Assembly: GCF_014211915.1 (NCBI RefSeq) | Contig: NZ_CP060040.1 | Coordinates: forward strand, 2,542,001 to 2,606,000 | Direction: 5' to 3' | DNA length: 64,000 nt | Source of the DNA: Burkholderia cenocepacia | Lineage (GTDB): Bacteria > Pseudomonadota > Gammaproteobacteria > Burkholderiales > Burkholderiaceae | Part shown: in pieces, positions 29,077-38,610 of the stretch | How the letters are laid out: each line of letters begins with the position of its first letter | How positions within the stretch are numbered: the first letter of the stretch is position 1 | The notes under the pieces: model-generated | The model's database searches: none | Told to the model about the DNA's origin: nothing | Seen by the model: the letters and a program-made list of their open reading frames with translations, nothing else | Made by a program: the position numbers and the translations under genes

Positions 29077-30089
29077 AAATTCTCGTCGTCACGAACATGT
29101 ATCTCGGCAGCAACCGTACGAGCCCGTGGCAAGGCGTGTTCGTGACCGAGCAGGTCGAGGCGCTCCGGCGCTCGGGCGCCGGCACGGTCGACGTGCTCGT
29201 CATCGAAGGGTATCGCGACAAGGGCGAATACCTGCGATCGATCGGGCAAGTCTGGAAGGCGGCGCGCGCGGGACGATACGACATCGTGCATTATCACTTC
29301 GGCCTGAGCGCGTGCTCCGCACCGCTGGTTCGCCTGCTTACCCGGGCGCGAGTCGTCATCACATTTCACGGCACCGACATCCTCGGCCCGCTATGGATGC
29401 GGCTGGTATCGAAAACGATGGCCTGCTTCGCGCACGCGTGCATTGGCGTCAGCGCGGAAATTTCATCGCGTTTGATCCGGCTGCGCCGGCGCTGCGAGAC
29501 GATCCCGTGCGCGGTCGACGAGACGGTCTTCGTCGAGCACCGCGACGATGCGCGTGCTGAATCCGCGTTGCCGATCGTCGTGTTTCCGTCTTCCGCGCAA
29601 CGCCCGGAAAAGAACTATCCGTTATTTGCGCAGGTGCTTCGGCAACTGTCGGCGCAACATGGCATCCGGGTGCAGGAGCGGCATATCGACGGTCTGGAGC
29701 GCAGCGAGGTGCGTGACCTGTTGGCGCGTGCCGCGTGTCTGCTGATGACGTCGACCCGCGAAGGCTCGCCGCAATCGGTGAAGGAAGCGATGGCGGTCAA
29801 TCTGCCGGTGGTATCGGTCGATGTCGGCAACGTGCGGCAACTGCTCGACGGCGTGTCGCCCGGCATGGTCGTGTTCGACCACGACGCGGGACGGCTCACG
29901 AACGAGCTTGCGGATGTGTTGCAGGCCAGTATGCGATCCAACGGGCGGGAGCGGCTTGCGGCGCTCGGTTACTTCTCCGCCGATGTGTCCACGAAGTTGA
30001 AGGCGCTGTATGCGTCGCTTTGCCAGCCGCCGCGATTCGCGCACGCGGTGCCCGATACCGAAAAACGCGATAACGAGGCCATGCGATGA
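29073..30089 (+). CDS. Glycosyltransferase, GT4-like (GT-B fold)
   Basis: A 338-residue cytoplasmic transferase adding a sugar to the lipid-linked repeat unit. The N-terminal domain has VVTNMYLGSNRTSPWQGVF and DIVHYHFGLSA, then VITFHGTDILGP. The C-terminal domain has VVFPSSAQRPEKNY and the nucleotide-sugar binding region STREGSPQSVKEAMAVNLPV with the E-x7-E pattern typical of GT4 retaining enzymes. Donor and linkage cannot be read from sequence. Overlaps both neighbours by four bases. Confidence 0.82.
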   Translation: MKILVVTNMYLGSNRTSPWQGVFVTEQVEALRRSGAGTVDVLVIEGYRDKGEYLRSIGQVWKAARAGRYDIVHYHFGLSACSAPLVRLLTRARVVITFHGTDILGPLWMRLVSKTMACFAHACIGVSAEISSRLIRLRRRCETIPCAVDETVFVEHRDDARAESALPIVVFPSSAQRPEKNYPLFAQVLRQLSAQHGIRVQERHIDGLERSEVRDLLARAACLLMTSTREGSPQSVKEAMAVNLPVVSVDVGNVRQLLDGVSPGMVVFDHDAGRLTNELADVLQASMRSNGRERLAALGYFSADVSTKLKALYASLCQPPRFAHAVPDTEKRDNEAMR

Positions 30090-30850
30090 ACCGCGCCGAA
30101 TTTTTCTCATGCCCGATCCACCTGATGTCGATGAACGAGACGGTCGACTGGATCGGCGCGAGAGTCGAGAAGCGGGAATTCACGCAGCACGTGGTCGTCA
30201 ACGTCGCGAAGGTCGTTCATCTGCAGCGCGATGCGGAGCTTGCCGCGTCGGTCCGCGCATGCGACATCGTCAACGTCGACGGCATGGGCGTGGTGTGGGG
30301 CGCGCGGCTGCTCGGTATCCCGGTGCCGGAGCGCGTCGCGGGCGTGGATCTGTTCGATCGGCTGCTGGCGCTGGCCGACGCGAAAGGGCTGCCGGTCTAT
30401 CTGCTCGGCGCGACGCGGGAAGTCGTCGAACAGGTTGTCGCGGTGGCGGCGGCGCGTTATCCGGGGCTGCCGATCGCGGGATATCACCACGGTTATTTCT
30501 GGGACGACGAACAGGCGGTCGTCGACGATATCCGCCGCTCGGGCGCCCGAATGCTGTTCGTCGCGATCACGTCGCCGCGCAAGGAGAATTTCATCGATCG
30601 CTGGAAAGCGCAGCTGGGCGTCGATTTCGTGATGGGCGTGGGCGGCACGTTCGACGTGGTGGCGGGGAAGGTGAAGCGGGCGCCGCTGTGGATGCAGCGC
30701 AGCGGCCTCGAATGGGCGTTTCGCGTGATCCAGGAGCCGGGGCGGATGTGGAAGCGCTATCTGTCGACCAACAGTCGGTTCCTGGCGATGCTCGCAGGCG
30801 CGTATCTTGCCCGGTTGTTTCGGCGCAAAGGAGCGGCCGATGCGCAGTAG
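30086..30850 (+). CDS. WecG/TagA/CpsF family glycosyltransferase (GT26)
   Basis: A 254-residue transferase of the family that includes WecG (UDP-ManNAcA transferase of enterobacterial common antigen) and TagA. Motifs seen: VVVNVAKVVHLQRD, DIVNVDGMGVVWGARLLG, VYLLGATREVVE, SPRKENFIDRW and VGGTFDVVAGKVKRAPLWMQ. Since this operon makes UDP-ManNAcA, a ManNAcA-transferase role is the natural reading, but it is inferred. Start overlaps the previous gene by four bases and its end overlaps the following lipoprotein gene. Confidence 0.85.
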   Translation: MNRAEFFSCPIHLMSMNETVDWIGARVEKREFTQHVVVNVAKVVHLQRDAELAASVRACDIVNVDGMGVVWGARLLGIPVPERVAGVDLFDRLLALADAKGLPVYLLGATREVVEQVVAVAAARYPGLPIAGYHHGYFWDDEQAVVDDIRRSGARMLFVAITSPRKENFIDRWKAQLGVDFVMGVGGTFDVVAGKVKRAPLWMQRSGLEWAFRVIQEPGRMWKRYLSTNSRFLAMLAGAYLARLFRRKGAADAQ

Positions 30851-31610
30851 ATGGGTTATCGCCGCATGCATGTTCGTCGTATCGGCTTGCCACGCGGGCC
30901 CGTCGGGTGGCGCGCATGAGGAAACGCGTTTCTATCGGTCGGACTGGACGCGCGGTATCGATTCGCGGCTTCGTCTGCAGGAACCGGCACCACAGAACAT
31001 CACGACGGGCGAATTGTTCGGCATTCGCGACACGCTGCTGAAGGTATCGATGAACCGTTCGCAGGACTTCAGCGAGGTGGCGAGCGGGACGCCCCGTTCG
31101 GAAGTCAGTTTTTCCCCTGTGTTTCGCTTCGTGAACGGCCGCGATTACGAGGTGCGCTGGTCGACGGTGATTCCCGCCGATTATCGGTTCGATTCCAGAC
31201 AGCCGGAACTCATTGCCCAGTTGCATCAGGGCGGTAACGATGGATCGCCGCCGTTCGCGTTGCTGCTGCACAACGGGAAATATGAAGTCGATGTACGCGG
31301 TGCGCCGGGCACGCCGAGCCGGTCGTTCGCGTTTGGCGACCCGATCGCGGATCGTGGGGAACCGGTCTGGTGGATGCTCCGGTATCGGCCTGACGATCGC
31401 GGCGTCGATGCGTTGGCCGACGTCTTCCGGAACGGGGAACGCGTCGTGCATGTGACGGGTGTACCGAACGCGTTCCCGAACGACCATCAGGCCTACTTCA
31501 AGCTCGGCCTCTACAAATGGTGGTGGAAGACCCGGCCGTCCGATGTGACCGAGCGGACCCTGTATTACGGCGACATCGAAATGAAGGTATTGCGCCAGTC
31601 GGCCGACTGA
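30840..31610 (+). CDS. Polysaccharide-lyase-like lipoprotein (heparin-lyase-I-like)
   Basis: A 256-residue predicted lipoprotein: signal peptide with lipobox VVSAC (Cys at about 16), then a jelly-roll type domain. Conserved-looking pieces are GTPRSEVSFSP, PELIAQLHQGG and AYFKLGLYKWWW, found in the heparin lyase I/polysaccharide lyase family. It is the last gene of the exopolysaccharide operon, overlapping the GT26 gene by 11 bases with an ideal AAAGGAG site inside that gene. A depolymerase in such operons usually trims or releases the polymer; the substrate would be the uronic-acid-containing product of this operon (inference). Confidence 0.72.
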   Translation: MRSRWVIAACMFVVSACHAGPSGGAHEETRFYRSDWTRGIDSRLRLQEPAPQNITTGELFGIRDTLLKVSMNRSQDFSEVASGTPRSEVSFSPVFRFVNGRDYEVRWSTVIPADYRFDSRQPELIAQLHQGGNDGSPPFALLLHNGKYEVDVRGAPGTPSRSFAFGDPIADRGEPVWWMLRYRPDDRGVDALADVFRNGERVVHVTGVPNAFPNDHQAYFKLGLYKWWWKTRPSDVTERTLYYGDIEMKVLRQSAD

Positions 31611-31623
31611 GCCGAGCGGCACC

Positions 31624-31646
31624 GGGCGCATGTCGCGCATGCGCCC
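31624..31646. terminator. Hairpin between convergent genes
   Basis: A perfect 9-bp stem, GGGCGCATG (31624-31632) and CATGCGCCC (31638-31646) with a 5-base loop, lies in the 44-base gap between the ends of the exopolysaccharide operon and acdS. There is no U-run, so termination may be weak or factor-assisted. Confidence 0.5.
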
Positions 31647-31654
31647 GCACCCTC

Positions 31655-32671
31655 TCAACCCTCCCGAAAAATCCCGTTATACGCACTCAACGCCGGTGCC
31701 CCGCCGAGATGCGCATACAGCACTTTCGACCCCGGCTCGAATTCCCCGAGCCGCACCTTGTCGATCATCCCGTGCATCGATTTCCCTTCGTAAACGGGAT
31801 CGGTCAGCATGCCTTCCAGCCGTGCGCACAGCCGAATCGCTTCCAGCGTGCCGTCGCTCGGCAGCCCATATTCGGGCCCGCCGTAACGCGTGTCGAGCAC
31901 GACGTCCTGTTCGACGATATCGCGGCCCAGCCCCACCAGCTCGGCCGTATGCCGCGCGATGCGCGTGATCTGTTCGCGTGTCTGTTCCGGCTTCGCCGAT
32001 GCGTCGATGCCGATCACGCGGTCCGCGCGTCCGTCGGCCGCGAAGCCCACGACCATCCCGGCCTGCGTGCTGCCCGTCACCGAGCAGACGACGACGTAGT
32101 CGAACCTGAAGCCGAGCTCGGCTTCCTGCGCGCGCACTTCTTCCGCGAAGCCGACGAACCCGAGGCCGCCGAGCGGATGCTCGGAGCAGCCGGCCGGAAT
32201 CGGATACGGCTTGCCCCCCGCCTGTCGCACGCTCTCCATCGCTTCTTCCCAACTGCGGCGAATGCCGATGTCGAAACCGTCGGATACGAGCCGCACGTCG
32301 GCGCCCATCATCCGCGACAACTGGATGTTGCCGACCCGGTCGTACACCGGATCTTCGTAGTTGACCCAGTGCTCCTGCACGAGCACGCATTTCATCCCGA
32401 GATGCGCGGCGACGGCCGCGACCTGGCGCGTCTGGTTCGACTGCACGCCGCCGATCGACACGAGCGTGTCGGCACCCTGCGCAAGCGCGTCGGGAACGAG
32501 ATATTCGAGCTTGCGTGTCTTGTTGCCGCCGAACGCGAGGCCGCTGTTGCAGTCCTCGCGCTTCGCATACAGCTCGACCTTGCCGCCGAGATGCGCGCTC
32601 AGGCGCTTGAGCGGCTGGATGGGCGTCGGGCCAAACGTCAGCGGATAACGGGGGAAGCGTTGCAGATTCAT
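31655..32671 (-). CDS. acdS: 1-aminocyclopropane-1-carboxylate deaminase
   Basis: A 338-residue PLP enzyme that splits ACC, the plant ethylene precursor, into 2-oxobutyrate and ammonia, a trait of plant-associated bacteria. The PLP lysine is K51 (GGNKTRK). The residues that separate true ACC deaminases from D-cysteine desulfhydrases, Glu295 (DPVYEGKS) and Leu322 (YAHLGGAP), are both present by direct count. Length is exactly the family norm. Transcribed divergently from the Lrp-type regulator at 32867, the usual acdS-acdR arrangement. Confidence 0.95.
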   Translation of the reverse strand: MNLQRFPRYPLTFGPTPIQPLKRLSAHLGGKVELYAKREDCNSGLAFGGNKTRKLEYLVPDALAQGADTLVSIGGVQSNQTRQVAAVAAHLGMKCVLVQEHWVNYEDPVYDRVGNIQLSRMMGADVRLVSDGFDIGIRRSWEEAMESVRQAGGKPYPIPAGCSEHPLGGLGFVGFAEEVRAQEAELGFRFDYVVVCSVTGSTQAGMVVGFAADGRADRVIGIDASAKPEQTREQITRIARHTAELVGLGRDIVEQDVVLDTRYGGPEYGLPSDGTLEAIRLCARLEGMLTDPVYEGKSMHGMIDKVRLGEFEPGSKVLYAHLGGAPALSAYNGIFREG

Positions 32672-32866
32672 CGGCGGGGCTCCGGAAGGGGAACAAGGCG
32701 GGAAATCGGATCGTTCGGGCGCGGCCGGCAGGCCGTGCGCCGATGACGAAAATGATAGGCAGAAGCGCGGGAAATGAGCTTGCGAAATGAATTGCGTCGA
32801 CCTACTTTATCGAAGTTAATAATTAAAAATAGACAATTCCGATTCGCTGAAAAGGAGATTGGCGCA

Positions 32867-33367
32867 ATGAAATTAGATCGCGGCAGCGCATCACCCGCTG
32901 ACGCCGCACCGGCGCTCGACCGCATCGACCGCGCGATCCTGCGGCAACTGCAGCAGGACGCGTCGATCTCGAACGTGAGCCTCGCGGCGAAAGTGAAACT
33001 GAGCGCGCCGGCATGCCTGCGGCGCGTCGAGCGGCTGAAGGAAATGGGGCTGATTCGCGGCATCGTCGCGCTGCTCGACCCGAAGCCGCTCGGTGCCGGG
33101 ATGCTGGTCGTGATCGGCTTCGTGCTCGATCGCTCGACGCCGGAAACGTTCGCCGCGTTCGAGAAGGCCGCGCAGAAAGTGTCAGGGTGTGTCGAATGCC
33201 ATGTCGTGACCGGCGAATTCGACTATTTCATGCTCGTGCGGACGCGCGACAACGACAGCTTCAATCGGCTGCATGCCGAACAACTGCTGTACCTGCCGGG
33301 AGTACGGCAGGTGCGCTCGTTCATGGTACTCAAGGAGATCCTGTCGACGCATGCGCTGCCGGTATAG
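32867..33367 (+). CDS. acdR: Lrp/AsnC-family regulator of ACC deaminase
   Basis: A 166-residue regulator: N-terminal winged helix ([20 protein letters not shown], then [20 protein letters not shown]) and a C-terminal RAM/effector domain ([16 protein letters not shown]). The ATG at 32867 has AAGGAGA 8 bases upstream; an ATG at 32774 is too far and reads through AT-rich leader. The 195-base spacer to acdS is locally AT-rich (TTAATAATTAAAAATAGAC around 32815) and should hold the Lrp-type box and both promoters. Confidence 0.9.
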   Translation: MKLDRGSASPADAAPALDRIDRAILRQLQQDASISNVSLAAKVKLSAPACLRRVERLKEMGLIRGIVALLDPKPLGAGMLVVIGFVLDRSTPETFAAFEKAAQKVSGCVECHVVTGEFDYFMLVRTRDNDSFNRLHAEQLLYLPGVRQVRSFMVLKEILSTHALPV

Positions 33368-33660
33368 CGCATGACGTCCGCGCGTGGCCGGGCGGACGCT
33401 CCAGGACGAAGCGGCGTCCGGCCGAGTCCGCATCGGCCCGCGTGCACGGATTGCCCAGGTGGCAGCGACGCTCTTCCGATCGCGCGGAAAGAGCGGGCTG
33501 GCCGCGCGAACGGGCCCGGCCGCGCTGTCGCGCATGCCATGCCGTTTGCACCGTCACGACGCCGCTCGGCGCGATCGCGTATGCTCGTCCCGTCATCTCG
33601 GCGAAGGCCGCAGGCGCCGCAGCCGGATCAATCGACGACCGATCAACGAGCGAGGGCATC

Positions 33661-35382
33661 ATGGCAAGACAGACGATGGCGGAATACCTGGCGAAGACGC
33701 TGGCGGCAGCGGGCGTCGAGCGCATCTGGGGCGTGACGGGCGACAGCCTGAACGGCCTGTCGTTCAGCCTGAGCCAGATCGGCTCGATCCGCTGGATGCA
33801 CACGCGGCACGAGGAAAGCGCGGCGTTCGCGGCCGGCGCCGATGCCGCGTCGACCGGGCGGCTCGCGGTGTGCGCGGGCAGTTGCGGGCCCGGCAACCTG
33901 CACCTGATCAACGGGCTGTACGACTGCCACCGCAATCACCAGCCGGTGCTCGCGATCGCCGCGCACATTCCGTCGACCGAGATCGGTCTCGGCTATTTCC
34001 AGGAAACCCATCCGCAGGAGCTGTTCCGCGAATGCAGTCACTTCGCCGAGCTCGTGACGAACGCGTCGCAGTTTCCGCGCGTGCTGGCGCGGGCGATGCG
34101 CACCGCGATCGAGGAGCGCGGCGTGGCCGTGATCGTGCTGCCGGGCGACATCGCGCTCGGCGACGGCCCGGACGAGGCGCCGGCGTGGAGCGAATCGGCG
34201 CCGCCGTCGATCCTGCCGGCCGATGCCGATCTCGACCGGCTCGCGGCGCTGCTCAACGGGTCCGACGCGGTCACGCTGCTGTGCGGCAGCGGCACGCAGG
34301 GGGCGCACGACGAAGTGGTCGCGCTGGCCGACACGCTCGGCGCGCCGGTCGTGCATGCGCTGCGCGGCAAGCAGTTCGTCGAATGGGACAACCCGTTCGA
34401 CGTCGGGATGACGGGGCTGATCGGTTTCAGTTCCGGCTATCACGCGATGGAGTCGTGCGACACGCTGCTGATGCTCGGTACGGATTTCCCGTACCGGCCG
34501 TTCTATCCGACGAACGCGAAGATCGCGCAGATCGACTGGAAGGGCTCGCAGCTCGGCCATCGCGCGCCGCTCGCGCTCGGGCTGGTGGGCACCGTGAAGG
34601 AAACGATCGCGGCGCTGCTGCCGCGGCTGACGCGCAAGACGCAGCGGCGCTTCCTCGAGAACGCGCTGAAGCACTACGCAGCCGCGCGCAAGGGGCTCGA
34701 CGATCTCGCGGTGGCCGAGCCGCCGGGCCGCGCGATCCATCCGCAGTACCTGACGAAGGTCGTCGACGAAGTCGCGGCCGACGACGCGATCTTCACGGCC
34801 GACGTCGGTACGCCGACGCTGTGGGCCGCGCGCTACCTGACGATGAACGGCAAGCGGCAATTGCACGGGTCGTTCAATCACGGGTCGATGGCGAACGCGA
34901 TGCCGCAGGCGCTCGGTGCACAGGGTGCGCATCCGGGGCGGCAGGTCGTGTCGCTGTCGGGCGACGGCGGGCTGTCGATGCTGCTCGGCGATCTGCTGAG
35001 CGCACGCCAGCTCAAGCTGCCGATCAAGGTCGTCGTGTACAACAACAGCCTGCTCGGCTTCGTGTCGATGGAGCTGAAGGCGGCCGGCTATCTCGACACG
35101 AACGTCGACCTGAGCCCGACCGACTTCGCGGCGATCGCGAAGGGCGCCGGTATCTTCAGCGTGCGCGTCGAGCATTCGGAGAACGTCGAGCACGCGTTGC
35201 GCACGGCGTTCGAGCATGACGGGCCGGCGGTGGTGGACGTCGTCACGTCGAAGTACGAGCTCGCGATGCCGCCGAAGATCGAACTCGCGCATGCGAAGGG
35301 CTTCAGCCTGTTCATGCTGCGCGCGATCCTCAGCGGTCGCGGTGACGAAATCGTCGAGCTCGCGAGAACCAACTTGCGCTGA
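33661..35382 (+). CDS. poxB: Thiamine-diphosphate enzyme, pyruvate oxidase/dehydrogenase (PoxB type)
   Basis: A 573-residue ThDP enzyme close in length to E. coli PoxB (572). It has the N-terminal PYR domain with catalytic Glu in [14 protein letters not shown] (about 51), a central FAD/nucleotide-type domain, and a C-terminal PP domain with the ThDP/Mg motif [17 protein letters not shown] ending in VVVYNNS. The expected reaction is oxidation of pyruvate to acetate and CO2 with electrons passed to quinone. Other ThDP oxidases of the same family cannot be fully excluded. GAGGGC precedes the ATG. Confidence 0.83.
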   Translation: MARQTMAEYLAKTLAAAGVERIWGVTGDSLNGLSFSLSQIGSIRWMHTRHEESAAFAAGADAASTGRLAVCAGSCGPGNLHLINGLYDCHRNHQPVLAIAAHIPSTEIGLGYFQETHPQELFRECSHFAELVTNASQFPRVLARAMRTAIEERGVAVIVLPGDIALGDGPDEAPAWSESAPPSILPADADLDRLAALLNGSDAVTLLCGSGTQGAHDEVVALADTLGAPVVHALRGKQFVEWDNPFDVGMTGLIGFSSGYHAMESCDTLLMLGTDFPYRPFYPTNAKIAQIDWKGSQLGHRAPLALGLVGTVKETIAALLPRLTRKTQRRFLENALKHYAAARKGLDDLAVAEPPGRAIHPQYLTKVVDEVAADDAIFTADVGTPTLWAARYLTMNGKRQLHGSFNHGSMANAMPQALGAQGAHPGRQVVSLSGDGGLSMLLGDLLSARQLKLPIKVVVYNNSLLGFVSMELKAAGYLDTNVDLSPTDFAAIAKGAGIFSVRVEHSENVEHALRTAFEHDGPAVVDVVTSKYELAMPPKIELAHAKGFSLFMLRAILSGRGDEIVELARTNLR

Positions 35383-35816
35383 GGAAATGCCGCGCGCCGT
35401 GCATTCAGTATGGCGCGCGGTGCTTTACAGCCCGGGCCGGGCCGCCCGCTCGCGCGCGCGCGGCTTCGACGAACCACCTCAACGCGGCGGCCGGATGGCG
35501 GTTCGCGGGCGACAGACCTCGCACGCGACAAAGTTTTCGACCCCATTTAGGTTGCGGTGGGCCCACAGCCGACGATCGCGCCGCGATCGACACGGCACTG
35601 CGGCCGTCCCGAATCACCGGCAAGCGTTATCCCGTGCACTTGCAGCAGCAAGCCGATCGCCGATTGTGAATCGGAGGAGCGCTGATCCAGCACGAATTGG
35701 TCAGGCAAATCAGGGTCAATCTTCACGTCACCTTAAGTTTGCGTTTCCTAGAATCGATTGACCGTCGCGTGTCCAGCGACGGACCGATTCGCCCAGGAGG
35801 ATGCGCTTGACGTCCT
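35383..35816. other. Gene-free region with truncated promoter-like sequence
   Basis: No gene is visible between poxB and the insertion element. A short AT-richer block near 35728-35752 (CACCTTAAGTTTGCGTTTCC) looks like a promoter reading right. It is followed by a 7-bp hairpin CCGTCGC/GCGACGG (35762-35782) and then the TnpB element, so the gene it served may have been displaced by the insertion. Confidence 0.35.
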
Positions 35817-36545
35817 CCTCTCCCTAAAGGGAGAGGCTTCCCACACCTGGCGATGCACGTCCGCATCGGAGAATGTTCAGCGCAGCGTTGATATCACGAT
35901 CATGCACGACACCACATCCACTGCAGGCCCATTCTCTTATTCGCAGTCCCGCGATACCTTTCGGCCGCGTCGTGCTGTCTTTCGACCCGCACGCCGAACA
36001 GGACTGGGTCGAACCGCTTTCGTCGACTTCTTCGAACGTGGCCCCGTGCGCGATCGCTTTATAGCGGAGCTTGTTCCGGAACGACGACCAGGATGCGTCG
36101 TAGACGCTCTTCGCCATCCTGGTTCTGGCGAGTTTGACGGCAGATACGTTGCCGACCGCGATGTAATCGAAGCGCCGCACCAGATCGACCGCGAGCTTGT
36201 GTTGAAAATCGGCACGGGCATTTGCCACCTTGGCGTGCAACTTCGCGTATTGCTCGCACGTCGCGTTGACCGTGCCGGAGTGAATACCGAGTTCTTTGCT
36301 GCTGCCGGTCGTCAGCACGTTCAGGTCGAATCCCGTCGGCCACTTCTTGCCCCACTTGAGCGCGTGCTTCTGCGTGTCGTTGCAGAAGTTCCAGACGTAG
36401 TTCACCGCGCGGCTCTGCTTGTTAAGCAGTCCGTTGAGCGACTTCACGCGGTAGCGGTAGACAAGGATCATGCCGGTGATCCTAACCCGTGGAAGAAGCT
36501 GTCTGTCAACAGCACTCCTTTCCTCCCCGTCCTGAAGGACGGGGT
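35800..36545 (-). mobile_element. Decayed TnpB-only (IS1341/IS605-type) insertion element
   Basis: The element is bounded by subterminal hairpins rather than inverted repeats, as expected of IS200/IS605 relatives. A 9-bp stem, CCTCTCCCT/AGGGAGAGG (35817-35836), overlaps the tnpB stop at the right end (minus reading). CCCCGTCC-tgaa-GGACGGGG (36525-36544) lies beyond its 5' end. No TnpA gene is nearby, so it could not move alone. Exact ends are uncertain, since no target duplication is made by this family. Confidence 0.6.
35824..36471 (-). pseudogene. Internally deleted TnpB (IS605 OrfB, RNA-guided nuclease family)
   Basis: 215 residues against about 370-400 for complete TnpB. The N-terminal part (RVKSLNGLLNKQSRAVNYVW, then KWPTGFDLNVLTTGSSKELG) jumps at about residue 76 to LHAKVANARADFQHKLAVDL. 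The middle, including the RuvC-I block with the first catalytic Asp (normally GIDLGL), has been lost in frame. RuvC-II region (KEVDE-like EEVDESGSTQ), zinc ribbon (CSACGSKD...CSGCG) and RuvC-III (HDRDINAALN) remain. The protein should be catalytically dead. The guide (omega) RNA of such elements normally overlaps the 3' end, here about 35800-35900. Confidence 0.8.
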
Positions 36546-36646
36546 TTCTCGGAGCAACTGATGAACCCTACCCGTGTCGCAGTAGCCCTGTTCCGCGCAG
36601 TCATCGGCACACCGCCGCCAACCGCGCAAGCGCGGGAGCCCCGCCT

Positions 36647-37237
36647 ATGATGTGGCCGAACGCGTGGCGTGTCTCGGCACTGTTCGTGCGCGAGTGGGTC
36701 GGCCGGCCGGCCGCGGTGGGCGCGTTGTGCCCGAGTTCGCGGCATCTGGCGCGCGAAATGGCCGACGCGGTGCCGGATGGCGACGGGCTGGTCGTCGAGC
36801 TCGGCGGCGGCACCGGTGCGATCACCGCGGCACTGCTCGAGCGCGGTGTCGCGCCGCGGCGCCTCGTGGTGGTCGAACGCTCGCCGGCGTTCGTGCAGCA
36901 TTTACGGCGGCGCTTTCCCGGGATCTCGATCGTGTCGGGCGACGCGCGGCGGCTCGAACGGCTGTTGCCGCCGGGCGCCACGGTCGATGCGATCGTGTCG
37001 TGCCTGCCCCTGCGCACGCTGCCGCGCGAGGACGTGGCGGCGATCGTCGGTCAATGTCAGCGGGTGCTGTCGGCCGACGGCGTGATGATCCAGTTCACGT
37101 ACGATTTGCGCCCGCCCGGCCGCCATCCGCTCGGCGATGCGGCATTCGTCGCGTGCGACAGCCGGATCGTGTGGGCCAATCTCCCGCCGGCGCGCATCGT
37201 GACCGTGCGCTGCGCCGCCGCCGCATACGCCGGTTGA
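36647..37237 (+). CDS. SAM-dependent methyltransferase, phospholipid N-methyltransferase-like
   Basis: A 196-residue class I methyltransferase: SAM-binding motif VVELGGGTGAITAALLERG (about 47-65), acidic motif II VVVERSP, and SGDARRLERLL. The N-terminus FVREWVGRPAAVGALCPSS, lacking membrane segments, is typical of short PmtA-like/rRNA-adenine-methylase-like proteins. Substrate unproven. It stands alone, separated from the TnpB element by about 100 bases. Confidence 0.7.
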   Translation: MMWPNAWRVSALFVREWVGRPAAVGALCPSSRHLAREMADAVPDGDGLVVELGGGTGAITAALLERGVAPRRLVVVERSPAFVQHLRRRFPGISIVSGDARRLERLLPPGATVDAIVSCLPLRTLPREDVAAIVGQCQRVLSADGVMIQFTYDLRPPGRHPLGDAAFVACDSRIVWANLPPARIVTVRCAAAAYAG

Positions 37238-37470
37238 ACCGGGGAGTGCGGGGCGCCCGGACGTGGCGCCCCGTCGCATCCTTTCAGCGGCCGTACCGAT
37301 CCTTCCAGTTTCCTTCATCCTGCCGTCACATCCGGTTCCTGCCATCGCCTTTCATTTTGAAAGCATCCGCGGTGAGCAGAACAGGCTACTTGATGTGCTC
37401 GACTGCCTGAAGGCAGGGATTCCGATGTTGACGTCGGCGCCGGCTTTTGTTCACCGCCGCACGCGGAAAA

Positions 37471-38610
37471 CTAGACGCGCGCGCTGTCGGTCATCCGCGC
37501 CGTCGGCCGCGATGCGATGCGCTTGATGAAGCGGTCGAGCGGCGTTGCATAGCCGCGCGCGATGATCGCACTTGCTCCTGCCGACAGCGCCAGATACGCG
37601 ACGAGCAGCGCCAGCTTGCCGTCGCCCTGCGTGACGGACGGCGGCCAGAGCGTGCGCAGCGCGCCGAGTACGATCAGATGGAACAGATACAGCTCGTAGC
37701 TGAGCCGGCCGCTCCAGCGCAGCGGCGCGAGCAGGCGACCGTGAGCGGGGGCGTGTTCGGCGTGTGCGCCGATCAGCAGCACGGCCGTGCCGAGCGCCAT
37801 TGCCGAGACGCCGAACACATGGCTTTGCGCGATCGGCCACGCGAGATAGAGCGCGGTCATCAGTGCTGCGACCAGCCATTGCACGGGCGCCGCCGCGAGC
37901 ATCGGCCAGCGCGCGCGTTCGGCGAGCAGCGCGGTGCAGCAGCCGATCGCGATACCGTCGAAGCAGGCGAAGTACGCGTACAGGAAGCCGCCTTCGTCGC
38001 CCGGATGCGTGTAGCGGTACACGGGACCGATCGCCGCAATCAGCAGCCAGAACGCGAACAGCCGCGTGTCGCGGCGCAGTGCGATGCACAGCAGCGGGAA
38101 CGACAGGTAGAACACCTCTTCGACCGACAGCGACCACAGCACGCCGAGCGCGTAGTTGACCCATCCGTACGCGCCGATCAGCACGTTCATCCAGAACGTG
38201 AGCGATGCCAGATTCACGAGCCAGTACGACACGGCGATGCCCTGCGGCGCATGGTTCGTGAAGATCGGCACGCCGGCCGCCGCGAGGCCGTTGACGAGCG
38301 CGAGCAGCAGAAGCAGGCACGGGACGATCCGTGCAATGCGCGACACGTAGAACGCACGCACGTCGAGCGCGCCGAGGCTGCCCCAGCGGCGGCGCGCGTT
38401 CGACGTGATCAGGTAGCCCGAGATCGCGAAGAACATCGTCACGCCGTAGTTGCCGTTGCGCACGATCGCATGGATCGTGTCCCAGCCGAGCACGCGGGCG
38501 AGCGCGGTGTCGCGCAGCGGATATGCGATGTTGAAGTGATGCAGCAGGACGAGCAGGATCGAGACGCCGCGCAGCAGGTCGATGCGGGCGTTGCGGGGAG
38601 CGGCGCTCAT
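37471..38610 (-). CDS. Acyltransferase 3 family membrane protein
   Basis: A 379-residue integral membrane O-acyltransferase with about 10 transmembrane helices. Signature elements are RIDLLRGVSILLVLLHHF at the N-terminus (catalytic His), GVTMFFAISGYLITS, FYVSRIARIVP and LWSLSVEEVFYLSFPL. Members acetylate surface polysaccharides or other exported glycans. Its ATG overlaps the stop of the OXA beta-lactamase gene by four bases, so it is translated from the same message. Confidence 0.87.
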   Translation of the reverse strand: MSAAPRNARIDLLRGVSILLVLLHHFNIAYPLRDTALARVLGWDTIHAIVRNGNYGVTMFFAISGYLITSNARRRWGSLGALDVRAFYVSRIARIVPCLLLLLALVNGLAAAGVPIFTNHAPQGIAVSYWLVNLASLTFWMNVLIGAYGWVNYALGVLWSLSVEEVFYLSFPLLCIALRRDTRLFAFWLLIAAIGPVYRYTHPGDEGGFLYAYFACFDGIAIGCCTALLAERARWPMLAAAPVQWLVAALMTALYLAWPIAQSHVFGVSAMALGTAVLLIGAHAEHAPAHGRLLAPLRWSGRLSYELYLFHLIVLGALRTLWPPSVTQGDGKLALLVAYLALSAGASAIIARGYATPLDRFIKRIASRPTARMTDSARV

